Shown here: one piece after another, positions 1 through 8,950 of the stretch
Layout: each line of letters begins with the position of its first letter
How positions within the stretch are numbered: the stretch's first letter is position 1
NCBI GenBank assembly: GCA_036939755.1
Contig: JALLAZ010001052.1
Location: 1-10,485 of the forward strand
Direction: 5' to 3'
Source of the DNA: Stephanodiscus triporus
Lineage: Eukaryota; Bacillariophyta; Thalassiosirophyceae; Thalassiosirales; Thalassiosiraceae
DNA: 10,485 nt
Program-made: the position numbers and the translations under genes
Notes under the pieces: model-generated
What the model was told of the DNA's origin: nothing
Seen by the model: the letters and a program-made list of their open reading frames with translations, nothing else
Database searches by the model: none

Positions 1-1970
1 TGAAGAAATATAATATTTCGGTAGATAAACTGACTTTTTAGTAGATAAAATAAATTTGGTCTTAGATACTTGTTATTGCTACTATAGTTACAATTTATGG
101 CGCGAGAAGGACTATTTGCTCTTGAGAGGTTGCCACGTTCAAATGATGACATTGTTCTTGTTAGAGTCGATTAGAGTAGTGGGCGCCTTTTGCCAGTACA
201 GGAGCGGTTACATTACTTGCATTGGCAGGGGCATCACCATATCTCATTGGTCATGATTGGAGTAGTGGATGCCATTTTCCTGTCCAGGATCAGTCGCATT
301 ACGTGTATGGCCACCCACCTCAGAAGATGAGAGAGATATCTTCCGACTCCTGCATCACTTTGTTTTTGTACAAAATCTTGGTTTTCTTGAAGTGATTCTT
401 TTTACAGATGTGAACGGTGCAAACATATTGTGTCTTGGTGCATTTTCCAGATAAAAGAACGCACAAATCCATTCCATTCATGAAAGTAGGGCATTGCAAA
501 GAGGCCTGTACATTGCGCATTCAACAAAATCTGCATGCTTGTAAATAGTGTGGCCTTTCTTAGAATTCTTATCAAGCATAGCAAAGTGGTCATCTTCCTT
601 TTTGTAAAAAGCTCAGAGATTTTCAAACTGTTATTATGTCATGAGGATATTTTTCCCTTTTTGATAAGAACCACAAATAGTGCTGTATTAGGATCATGCC
701 CTTCAATCTTTCAGACTCTTCAGCTCAATACTTCTCCAAATATTGGCACTGCAAATGACATTTCCACATCAAATTGTGACCAGCCACAACATTGGCTATA
801 AAAGGGGGCTCAGAAGCTGGTAATGATATTGGCACAACTGAGAACAAAAAAGAAACTACTAATGATTGTTATAATCTAAGAAAAACCCCACACTGCTTTA
901 ATTCAGCACGGAGGTCATCATTCTTCATCATTTCTTTGACTGTACAAGTTTTCTTAAAATTGGCAACCACAATTTAATTCTAGCCCAAGGGCATGCGATT
1001 AAAATAGAACAGTTAGCTGTGGGTGTCCAAAGACAGCACCTTGGATTGTCGAGAAACAATTCTTTCATGATGTCCAGTACCTTATTATCTACAGATGATT
1101 TCTTAGCTGGTATCAATTTGTGGGCAAAAGACTCATGGAACTGACAGAGGCTACTTGCTTCTGACATTCTTGTCATTAATGCTCGTGCACTTTTTTGTAA
1201 AGATTATTTTAAGTGAAAAAATTAACCAGAATGCCAAGCACTGGTGTGTCTTGCTCACTTTTATTATCTTGAGAAGTAGAACTTTTACCACTGACAGTAA
1301 GATTCACCGTTAGAACTGTGGCATACCACTGATCAGAGAGTTAGACTTTTAACCACTTATTGGAAACAGATGCCCACCCGACAAATGACAAGAGAGCTTT
1401 CCCTTGGCAAACATGGCTTTAAAATCTGATGGAAACATTAACACATGAAAATTTAGGGGTATTTTGCCTCACCAAGAGGCTAAAAAAACTCAAACAAATG
1501 TATGACAAATATGAATCCCTTTAGTGGCATTTATGCCAACAGCACTCTAGAGGGGTGTCAATAAACTATAGATGGATATGTTTATTTTTTCTTGCTAAAG
1601 ATGATTTCACAGTCCTGAGCTTGCAGTTGCAGTTTGTCAGGATGGAGTTTTTCTTCCTGTCAAAAGCAGCCATCATAGGTTTTATTTGAATCAGTCTCTT
1701 TTTGCCTATATGAATGGCATGGATGTTGGATCGAGTCTGATACCTAGAACTGGTTGTTGTGGTATTGGTAATGGACTTCGTTATCTGGGTCAAAAGGGGC
1801 AGTGATGTTGGTGATGGTATAATATGGCCATCTGCAGCATATGAAGTTGTTCAAACACCTTACATGAGCTCAACATTTATGTGACCCTAAGAAACCCCAA
1901 AATGGAGGGCGAGGATTTTATGTACATTATGTCCTTAGCTCCCGTGCTGCCGCTGCTGTGTCATCACCTC
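1..1970. other. AT-richer region without an intact gene; coding-like debris
   Basis: I see no intact gene in this stretch. Base composition is clearly more AT-rich than the cyclase genes. On the minus strand several short frames read like protein but are broken by stops and frame changes. One is an 82-codon frame at 928-1176. A second runs through about 490-600 in one frame and continues near 320-480 in another. The latter includes a Cys-spaced stretch, KCTKTQYVCTVHICKKNHFKK-like, loosely reminiscent of the C-terminal Cys-rich tail of piggyBac-type transposases. That resemblance is weak and unproven. The stretch may be a decayed mobile element or plain intergenic DNA. It is also the region downstream of gene A, so it should hold that gene's 3' UTR. 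I could not place a convincing poly(A) signal. Confidence 0.4.
169..314 (+). repeat. Imperfect direct repeat, 86-bp period
   Basis: A unit of about 59 bases beginning GATTAGAGTAGTGG at 169 recurs from 255 as GATTGGAGTAGTGG. Matching blocks continue through the pattern GCC-TTT-CC-GT-CAGGA-C-GT-CATTAC-TG-ATGG, with roughly three quarters of positions conserved by eye. The two units are separated by unrelated sequence, which gives a period of 86 bases. No open frame is conserved across both units. Confidence 0.55.
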
Positions 1971-4900
1971 TCACCAGTCCCAGTATCCTTTTTCTTCATC
2001 CTCGAGAGTCCTCGCGAGGTAAGTGGTCATGGTACCCTTCCCCTTGATGTTAATCTCTCCGCAGCACGTGAAGTCGAAGACATTTGTCATGTCGGCAACC
2101 ATTCGGTGCATGTCGGACGATAAATGAATGAGACCCGGAACACCGTTCGATTCCATTCTGCTCGCTGTCTTTTTTATCGTAGAAGGGAGGCATGATGTGA
2201 GGATCAGGAGAAGCAATCCCGAAAAATAAAAACATAGGTATTCCTAACTCACATTTACAGTATCCCCCCAAACGTCGTAAGCGAACCGTTTCAATCCCAG
2301 CACGCCAGCTACCACTGGGCCGGTATGAATCCCCACTCTCAGCTCAAAGTTGAGATTGTACTTCTTATTGATATCCTGTACCGAAGTGAAGCAGTCCACG
2401 GCGAACAACATGATGTTGGTAGCGTGGGGCTTCTGATTCTTATATTCCGCCGACTGAGAATGAGAGTGCTCCGACAGCTTCTCACCGTGCTGTATGAGTC
2501 CGCCGACGACCATGTAGGCGTCCCCTATCGTCTTGATCTTCTCAAGCCCGTGCTTGTACGTCAGCTCGTCAAAAGCCTGGAATAAATCCCGCAGGAAAAG
2601 CCCGATCAGGAAGTCGGGATGATGTTCCGTCGACGCCTTCGTGAATCCCACTGAAGAACATAACGATTTTGAACGTGAGGTGATGGGGGAGTGTTATGCA
2701 TGAGTGTCGAATCTATTCCTCTTATCATCACTCACCTAGGTCCGCGAACAGTATCGTCACGTTGGAGACGTGATCGACTATCGGGAACTCGCCCCGCTTT
2801 ATCCGCTTCGCTATTGACCTTGGGAGGATGTTCATCAGCATCTCCTCCGACTTGGCGTATTCCGTCTCGAGTTCCCGCGCAAAGAGGAATACCGCGGCGA
2901 AAATGACGCACATCACCCCGATGATGTTCATCAGGAAGTACAATTTACGGATCGTCTCGGACGAAGAATGAGGGGCCAACGTCGATGACGAGTAGTCGCC
3001 GGCGTCAACGAAGACGTTACCCCCCTCCGAAAAAACACCATCGATCATTGAGTTCATCACGTTCCCCTTCTCCATTCGATCATCGCTCCCGACGACTATG
3101 TACTCCTTATCCCAGAACGCCTTGGTCAGCAGAATGACGTTGATGCACATGTACACCTGGAACCACCGCAATCCCTCGCCAGTGCTTCGGAAGAAGGCCG
3201 CGCCCACGGGACAAAGGAAGCTCCAAAGCATGACACCGCCGGACCTTTCCACCCCTCCCAACGCCACATGTACCGCGAACGGCAAAATGAGTATGAGTCC
3301 CAACTGCGCCTTCACTACGAAGTCGTACCCTCCACCCCCAACGAATATCAATATCGGCCTGAAAACGCAAATGAAGAGCGTCGTGCCCATGCACGCGCTG
3401 TATATCACCGGCATCAGCGCGGCCAGATACTCCCCCAACGCGACGTACATGAGACTCCAAACCAATCCGGCCCCGACCGTCATGGTCGACATGGCAAGGA
3501 AGGCGGAACGACGTATCAGCTCCTTCGTGGGAGTTTCAGGGGGGGAGGCCCGCTCGGCCAAACTTCGCCACGGTCCCTGCCAATGATGCAAATGACTCTC
3601 GTTCTGTTCGATGTTTTTGAGGACGGACATCGCGCGGAGTGTCTCGTCCGTCGTCACGATGGAGTCGATCGCTGTCTGTCGTATCTCGAAGGAGTCGCGA
3701 CCGCGACCGAAGCCGCGGCCACTTGCGTTGTCGGGGGTCGGGGTGGAAATTTCTCGGCCGAAGAAAGAGCTTGCCCGCCTCTCCTGCGGTTTATGCAGCG
3801 ACGACGACGGCGCTTCGATGATAGTGGGCGGAATCATACTCGCCCGACGCTGGACTGCTCGCCGTCTCATCCCATCCCCTTCCCCAATTCCTTTTCCCAC
3901 ATTATCGTGATCTCGTTCCTCCCGGCCGTAGTCGATGTCCGGGAAAGATTGCCGTCGACCAGCGACGGCGTCGCCCCCGGTGTCCCAGTAGCCTTGGCCG
4001 TCGTCGTCGTCGACGTCGACGTCGTCGTACTCGTCGATGAGGCTAGGGTTGGGGGCTTTCTTCGTTTTGAAGTCGCCGCCGATCGGCATACTGAAGCCGA
4101 CCACGGACGACGCGGGGGAAGCAATCGACACGTTCGACGACTCGCGTTTCTTACGGAGTCGCACGCCGTGGAACATAACGTGATCGGCGATGTACGCCGA
4201 CACGAAGTGGTACGAGTGGTCGTACTCGGTCCTCGCGTTGCACGTCACGGACTGTCCACGGAATGTCGCCGCCTCGACGAAATTCTTCGTCGAGAGTTGA
4301 TCGAGGAATTCGTCCTCCGTGCCGTAATCGATGAGGATGTCGTCGAAGGGCGGCCCCGACCTCGACTTCAACCCCAAGATGAGGACCGTGGCGTCGTGGG
4401 CCCTGCCGGCGTCGACCCCGCCGAGGTACGCGTCGAACGCCCTCCTCCCCCACTCGCACCTCGGACTCGTGGGATTGCATACCGGCGAGAGGGCGCTAAC
4501 CCCCGCCCATCCCGTCGGATCCTTGAGCGCGATCGTCAAGGCGCCGTGTCCGCCCATGGCGTGTCCGCATATCGAGCGGACGCCGTACTCCCCGATGCCG
4601 AAGTAGCGCTCGAGGAGGGACGGCAGCTCCGACGACACGTAAGAGTGCATCCTGTAGTGACGCGACCACGGGGGCTCGGTGGCGTCGACGTAGAATCCCG
4701 CGCCCTTGCCCAGGTCGGGCCGCCCGACGGCGTCGGGCACCGGGGGATCGTCATCGTCATCGCCGCGGGGGGAGGTGTCGGGCATGACTATGGCGATGCC
4801 CTCCCTCGACGCGGCGGGGAAGGCGCGCGATCCGGCCTGCTGGGCGAAGGTGGTGTCTTTTCCAATGTTTTTTTTTGTATCGGACGAAACGGAATGTGAA

Positions 4901-5274
4901 AATGAGAGGCATGTGGGAGAACGAAACGAAACGAACGGGGGAACGAAACGTCAGAAACGAACTACGGCCGGCGAAGACTCACCATCGCAAGTCATGCCCG
5001 ACAGCCAGAACATCACGGGGACGATGCTTCCCTTCCCCCTCCTCTTCGACGAGAAGGAGGCGCACGACTTCGCCTTCCGCGCCTCCTCCTCCTCGTCGTA
5101 CGGGACGACGCACGAGGCGAATCTCGCGGGAACGAACAGGCCGAAGGTCATGTTCACGCCCGTGGACGACGACGGGTGGGATATGCGATGGTACGAGCCG
5201 CCGTCCACGCGCTGAGTCGAGAGGATGGTGTAGGGGGCGCCGGATTCTTCTTCTACTTCTTCGTCTTCGGCCAT
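1971..5274 (-). CDS. S-formylglutathione hydrolase-like / class III adenylate cyclase fusion protein (gene A)
   Basis: Exons are 5274-4983, 4856-2736, 2650-2253 and 2168-1971; phases match and give 1002 aa. Residues 1-331 align to esterase D: WLSGMTC (90-96), DTSPRG, GAGFYVDAT, GHAMGGHG, Asp279 in the LIDYGTEDEF stretch and His311 in YDHSY. The nucleophile Ser is Ala197 (GCC codon, 4558-4560), so hydrolysis of S-formylglutathione is unlikely. An acidic linker (332-545) carries three RRxS kinase-type sites (Ser401, Ser437, Ser460). Six predicted membrane helices span about 549-757, followed by a signalling helix (MLMNILPRSIAKRIKRGE). The cyclase domain has metal-binding Asp803 and Asp848, Lys844 and Asp930 selecting ATP, and Asn937 and Arg941. 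A membrane adenylate cyclase is predicted. The start ATG has A at -3 and G at +4; an upstream in-frame TTG is not credible. The fusion rests on one stop-free 2121-nt exon. Confidence 0.85.
2169..2252 (-). other. Gene A intron 3 (84 nt)
   Basis: The donor is AAT|GTGAGT and the acceptor is AAAAAAG|ACA. Splicing gives WGDTVN-TASRMES, the canonical cyclase stretch holding the catalytic Asn and Arg. The corresponding intron of gene B has diverged by substitutions and small indels (80 nt). Confidence 0.92.
2651..2735 (-). other. Gene A intron 2 (85 nt)
   Basis: The donor is CTAG|GTGAGT and the acceptor is TTCTTCAG|TG. Splicing joins FADL to VGFTK, rebuilding the first metal-binding motif of the cyclase (FAD-L-VGFT). 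Without splicing the frame hits TGA three codons past the junction. The intron is identical in sequence to the matching intron of gene B. Confidence 0.93.
4857..4982 (-). other. Gene A intron 1 (126 nt)
   Basis: The donor is G|GTGAGT just after the GMTCD codons, and the acceptor is AAAAG|AC. Splicing restores GMTC-DD-TTFAQQAG, matching the GLTC-xx-NF pattern of esterase D with no residues lost. The acceptor lacks a clear polypyrimidine tract, because the end of the intron is A-rich. The middle contains several repeated AACGAAACG-like words. The intron lies inside the hydrolase module and has no counterpart in gene B. Confidence 0.85.
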
Positions 5275-5879
5275 GTTGTTGTTGTTAATGTATTTGAATG
5301 ATTTCAAGATGTGGATTCGAAACCGCCTCTGCCCGACCCGTCGGCACCGAATCTAAAGAGAGAAGACGCCCACCGAGAACTGAGAAGGTTGGAGAAGTCC
5401 ATTTCATTTTGGATGGAGGGGGGGGGGGAGCCAGAACCTCAACAAGAAAAAAATCAAAAATGTTACCTCTTTTATTTCTTTTTATGCTTCCACAAAATCA
5501 TTCGGAAGAGTGTTTTTTCCCTCTCCGAGCTTGGTTCATTTTCGAGGTGGAAGAAGGAATTCTTTCTCCTGACTTTTACAATTTTCTCCAGTTCCCAAGG
5601 CGGACGGACAGAAAGACAGAAAGTCGTAACTAATACTTGCATATCCATCAAATGTCTTTCTCCGACGTTTCTCTGGTACGACTTTGTTTATCAGTATTAG
5701 CTATTAGATTACGATATGATATGCAGGATAATTTCATCAATAATATTAGGTAAGGGGATGACCATCTCTTTCGTTCCGACTGTTGAACTTGTACTACATA
5801 TTATTGTGGTCGGACGGCGCAGTCCCAGTTGAGAGAACTATGTGACTTCCTTTTTGTCTGAAGAGAGGAGTTAGAGGTG

Positions 5880-6150
5880 CAGGGAAGGGGAGATCTGGCG
5901 AAGCTGAACGCCCCGATCCACCTCCCCGGCGACGACGACGATGGGGATGGTGGGGGCGAAAGGTGTTGCGTCTACGTTGGTCCCCCCGGGTAGGCCGCCT
6001 CCCCGGTCAGGAGGATCAGGGCAGGGTTGGCGCTCCCCAGACCCCGCCTAGCATAGTTCGCAATCTTGATCACGGACGTTAGCACTGGGGACGACAACTA
6101 CGACGACTGCGATCTTCGTGTGAGCAGGGAAATCCCGCGCGCAATCAACG
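5880..6150. other. GC-rich island, possible gene fragment
   Basis: Composition switches abruptly from AT-rich to GC-rich and back. Short frames read like protein on both strands but soon meet stops. Plus-strand example: DLAKLNAPIHLPGDDDDDGD. Minus-strand example: ANYARRGLGSANPALILLTG. Neither is recognised with confidence. It may be a remnant of a gene or mobile element carried between the duplicated cyclases. Confidence 0.3.
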
Positions 6151-6223
6151 CGGGGTGGGTACGATGAAAAGAATGTTACTGCCTTGTGCATTTACACTAA
6201 CATACTACTGCTACACTAGACAA

Positions 6224-6239
6224 CTAACCCTAACCCTAA
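6224..6239 (+). repeat. Interstitial telomere-like tract (CTAACCC type)
   Basis: The sequence reads CTAACCCTAACCCTAA, about two and a third units of the TTAGGG-type telomere repeat used by many eukaryotes, including diatoms. It is too short to be a telomere and could be chance. It lies 187 bases outside the left breakpoint of duplication copy B. Confidence 0.5.
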
Positions 6240-6407
6240 TCCAATTCTTTGTCCTCATCTTCGGTTACCTGCAACCACCTTGCTCCATGGTACCCGCAGA
6301 CAATAAGCGGCGCGATGAACTTAACTCCACCGCGTATCAGCAGTTTTTGTCCTAGTCCAATTATGAGTTTGAAAGGAATTTTTTCCTAGTTCATAACTTG
6401 GGCCTCG

Positions 6408-8444
6408 TCACGGTAGGATTTTGTTGAGAGTCCTCGCGAGGTAGGTCGTCATGGTACCCTTCCCCTTGATGTTGATCTCTCCGCAGCACGTGAAGTCGAA
6501 GACATTTGTCATGTCGGCCACCATCCGGTGCATGTCGGACGACAAATGTATGAGACCCGGGACGCCGTTCGATTCCATTCTGCTCGCTGTCTTTTTTATC
6601 GTAGAAGGGAGGCGAGTTGTTAGGATCGGGAGCAATCCCGAGAAATGAAACACAGATATTCCTAACTCACATTTACCGTATCCCCCCAAACGTCGTAAGC
6701 GAACCGTTTCAATCCCAGCACGCCAGCTACCACTGGGCCGGTATGAATCCCCACTCTCAGCTCAAAGTTGAGATTGTACTTCTTATTGATATCCTGTACC
6801 GAAGTGAAGCAGTCCACGGCGAACAACATGATGTTGGTAGCGTGGGGCTTCTGATTCTTATATTCCGCCGACTGAGAATGAGAGTGCTCCGACAGCTTCT
6901 CACCGTGCTGTATGAGTCCGCCGACGACCATGTAGGCGTCCCCTATCGTCTTGATCTTCTCAAGCCCGTGCTTGTACGTCAGCTCGTCAAAAGCCTGGAA
7001 TAAATCCCGCAGGAAAAGCCCGATCAGGAAGTCGGGATGATGTTCCGTCGACGCCTTCGTGAATCCCACTGAAGAACATAACGATTTTGAACGTGAGGTG
7101 ATGGGGGAGTGTTATGCATGAGTGTCGAATCTATTCCTCTTATCATCACTCACCTAGGTCCGCGAACAGTATCGTCACGTTGGAGACGTGATCGACTATC
7201 GGGAACTCGCCCCGCTTTATCCGCTTCGCTATTGACCTTGGGAGGATGTTCATCAGCATCTCCTCCGACTTGGCGTATTCCGTCTCGAGTTCCCGCGCAA
7301 AGAGGAATACCGCGGCGAAAATGACGCACATCACCCCGATGATGTTCATCAGGAAGTACAATTTACGGATCGTCTCGGACGAAGAATGAGGGGCCAACGT
7401 CGATGACGAGTAGTCGCCGGCGTCAACGAAGACGTTACCCCCCTCCGAAAAAACACCATCGATCATTGAGTTCATCACGTTCCCCTTCTCCATTCGATCA
7501 TCGCTCCCGACGACTATGTACTCCTTATCCCAGAACGCCTTGGTCAGCAGAATGACGTTGATGCACATGTACACCTGGAACCACCGCAATCCCTCGCCAG
7601 TGCTTCGGAAGAAGGCCGCGCCCACGGGACAAAGGAAGCTCCAAAGCATGACACCGCCGGACCTTTCCACCCCTCCCAACGCCACATGTACCGCGAACGG
7701 CAAAATGAGTATGAGTCCCAACTGCGCCTTCACTACGAAGTCGTACCCTCCACCCCCAACGAATATCAATATCGGCCTGAAAACGCAAATGAAGAGCGTC
7801 GTGCCCATGCACGCGCTGTATATCACCGGCATCAGCGCGGCCAGATACTCCCCCAACGCGACGTACATGAGACTCCAAACCAATCCGGCCCCGACCGTCA
7901 TGGTAGACATGGCAAGGAAGGCGGAACGACGTATCAGCTCCTTCGTGGGCGTTTCAGGGGGGGAGGCCCGCTCGGCCAAACTTCGCCACGGTCCCTGATG
8001 ACTCTCGTTCTCTTCGATGTTTTTGAGGACGGACATCGCACGGAGTGTCTCGTCCGTCGTCTGGATGGAGTCGATCGCTTTCTGTCGTATCTCGAAGGAG
8101 TCGCGACCGATGCCGCGGCCACTTGCGTTGTCTCGGCCAAAGAAATAGCTTGCCCGCCTCTTCTGCGGTTGGTGCATCGACGACGACGGAGCCTCGATGA
8201 TCGAGAGCGGAGCCTGACTCGCCCGACGCTGGACTAATCGCCGTCTCATCCCCTCCCCTTCCCCAATTCCTTCTCCTTCCGTCATATCGCGATCTTGTCC
8301 CTCCCGGCCGACCGACAGTCCCATTTTCGCGGCGGCCCTCTCGATTAATCTCTCAACGCCGACGGAATCATCATCGTCCGCGAATTCATCGTCGCCTTCG
8401 CCGTCGCCGAAGCGGTCGCTGTCGTCTATGCCGCTTGGCGGCAT
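6408..8444 (-). CDS. Membrane class III adenylate cyclase (gene B)
   Basis: Exons are 8444-7154, 7068-6671 and 6590-6408; phases match and give 623 aa. The protein should convert ATP to cAMP. An acidic N-terminus with two RRAS sites (Ser76, Ser99) leads to six predicted membrane helices (about 175-383), with a roughly 55-residue non-membrane loop before the sixth. A signalling helix and one catalytic domain follow. Key residues are Asp429 and Asp474 (metals), Lys470 and Asp556 (adenine selection; guanylate cyclases have Glu/Cys there), and Asn563 and Arg567. A single domain implies homodimers, or heterodimers with the near-identical gene A product. The ATG at 8444 is the first in frame after a TAG at 8457-8459 and has A at -3. 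It lacks the hydrolase module of gene A and ends NKILP after TYLARTL. No guanylate-specific residues are seen. Confidence 0.9.
6591..6670 (-). other. Gene B intron 2 (80 nt)
   Basis: The GTGAGT donor and AAAAAAG acceptor join GDTVN to TASRMES. It aligns with gene A intron 3 but is 4 nt shorter and carries several substitutions, so it lies outside the identical tract. Confidence 0.92.
7069..7153 (-). other. Gene B intron 1 (85 nt)
   Basis: The GTGAGT donor and TTCTTCAG acceptor join FADL to VGFTK. The sequence is base-identical to gene A intron 2, which is unexpected for an intron unless the copies were recently homogenised. Confidence 0.93.
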
Positions 8445-8492
8445 TCTACGATCAGCCTAAAACATTCACGTGTTTTTTTTATTACGGTCGTA

Positions 8493-8770
8493 CATACAGT
8501 TGGCTTTACGAAAAAGGAATTTTCATACAATTTGATTTCCTACGCAGTATGGTAGGTATTTACGGAGCGTGAAACAAAAAATCTTTAGTCAGAACTCTCC
8601 CGAATTCAATCTCGCGCACGCAGCGTAAAATCTCCGAAAAAAGATAGCGACAATGGCCCAAGCCAATTGTTGCTACACGTGCATTTCTTAAAACGCCACC
8701 AACCTAAAACGTGTGATAGACTCAGAACGCGCTACGCTATCAATTGGGCCCTTTATGTTGGTGGCGTTTT
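8493..8770 (+). repeat. Diverged dispersed repeat, copy 1
   Basis: It begins TACAGTTGGCTTTACGA and aligns in order with 9451-9729. Shared blocks are AAAGGAAT, an A/T-rich FTCCTAC-like block (TTCCTAC), GAACTCT, CGCACGCA, TAAAATCTCC, CAATGGCC and CATTTCTT, then the start of a terminal inverted repeat. Identity is roughly 70% by eye with indels. The copy covers the region just upstream of gene B. Confidence 0.6.
8690..8770. repeat. Perfect 14-bp inverted repeat
   Basis: AAAACGCCACCAAC at 8690-8703 is exactly complementary to GTTGGTGGCGTTTT at 8757-8770, with a 53-base spacer. It lies at the right end of dispersed repeat copy 1, about 250-330 bases upstream of gene B's start. Confidence 0.8.
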
Positions 8771-8950
8771 CATGACGAAGAACAAAACCCCTCTAATTTA
8801 GGAGTGCACGGCACGTCGACGACGCACCATGCCTTTAAATAGCTAATAAATAGTAAAAACAATTATATTCACTAGTTTTAACGACATAGACTTGTCGTGC
8901 AGCATGTTGGCTAATTTTAGTATGTGACAACGCCGGGGGGGGAGGGGGCA

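Larger units (their letters stand above)
2004..3928 (-). repeat. Cyclase duplication unit, copy A
   Basis: This segment matches 6426-8310. The left edge is sharp: both copies share GAGAGTCCTCGCGAGG and then differ completely, which gives the two proteins different C-terminal tails (EDEEKGYWDW in A, NKILP in B). The right edge fades at CTCCCGGCCG, in the N-terminal linker. Positions 2260-3486 are identical between copies. Outside that tract there are silent substitutions at the 3' end, and many changes and indels (including a 12-bp one near 3580) at the 5' end. Confidence 0.93.
5275..6407. other. Intergenic region between genes A and B
   Basis: No convincing gene is seen. Next to gene A's ATG the minus-strand leader is a short CAA-type run (AACAACAACAAC). 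An 11-base G run sits at 5418-5428, and 5450-5700 is T-rich. A GC-rich island spans about 5880-6150 and a telomere-like tract lies at 6224-6239. Gene A's promoter must lie in the left part and gene B's 3' UTR in the right part, but I could not place a TATA box or poly(A) signal with confidence. Confidence 0.5.
6426..8310 (-). repeat. Cyclase duplication unit, copy B
   Basis: This is the counterpart of 2004-3928. The offset is 4418 bases across the identical core (6678-7904) and 4422 at the left edge because of small indels in the last intron. Relative to copy A the linker part lacks several short in-frame segments, including one of 12 bp, which net to a 13-residue shorter linker. Confidence 0.93.

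Noticed and set aside
2244..2651. The 2244-2651 and 6662-7069 frames as separate small genes
   Set aside because: They are the third exon of gene A and second exon of gene B. They start with GTG at a splice acceptor and run into intron stops.
3998..4040. GTC/GAC trinucleotide run as a separate microsatellite feature
   Set aside because: It is the coding sequence for the Asp-rich linker of gene A (DDVDVDDDD), so it is described with that gene.
3268..4899. A 543-codon open frame on the plus strand opposite gene A
   Set aside because: It is antisense to the GC-rich hydrolase/linker exon. It is Arg/Val/Asp-rich with no recognisable domain, and its openness follows from codon composition of the real gene.
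1971..5274. Guanylate rather than adenylate cyclase
   Set aside because: The base-selecting positions are Lys (EKIKTIGD) and Asp (YDVWGD). Guanylate cyclases carry Glu and Cys there.
5275..5307. An upstream extension of gene A exon 1 beginning at 5307
   Set aside because: That start is TTG, not ATG. The added residues come from the CAA-type leader, while the ATG at 5274 has a good context and fits the family's N-terminus.
6155..6355. A 66-codon plus-strand frame with a hydrophobic stretch
   Set aside because: It reads through the telomere-like tract, has no ATG at its first position and no family resemblance, so it is probably chance.
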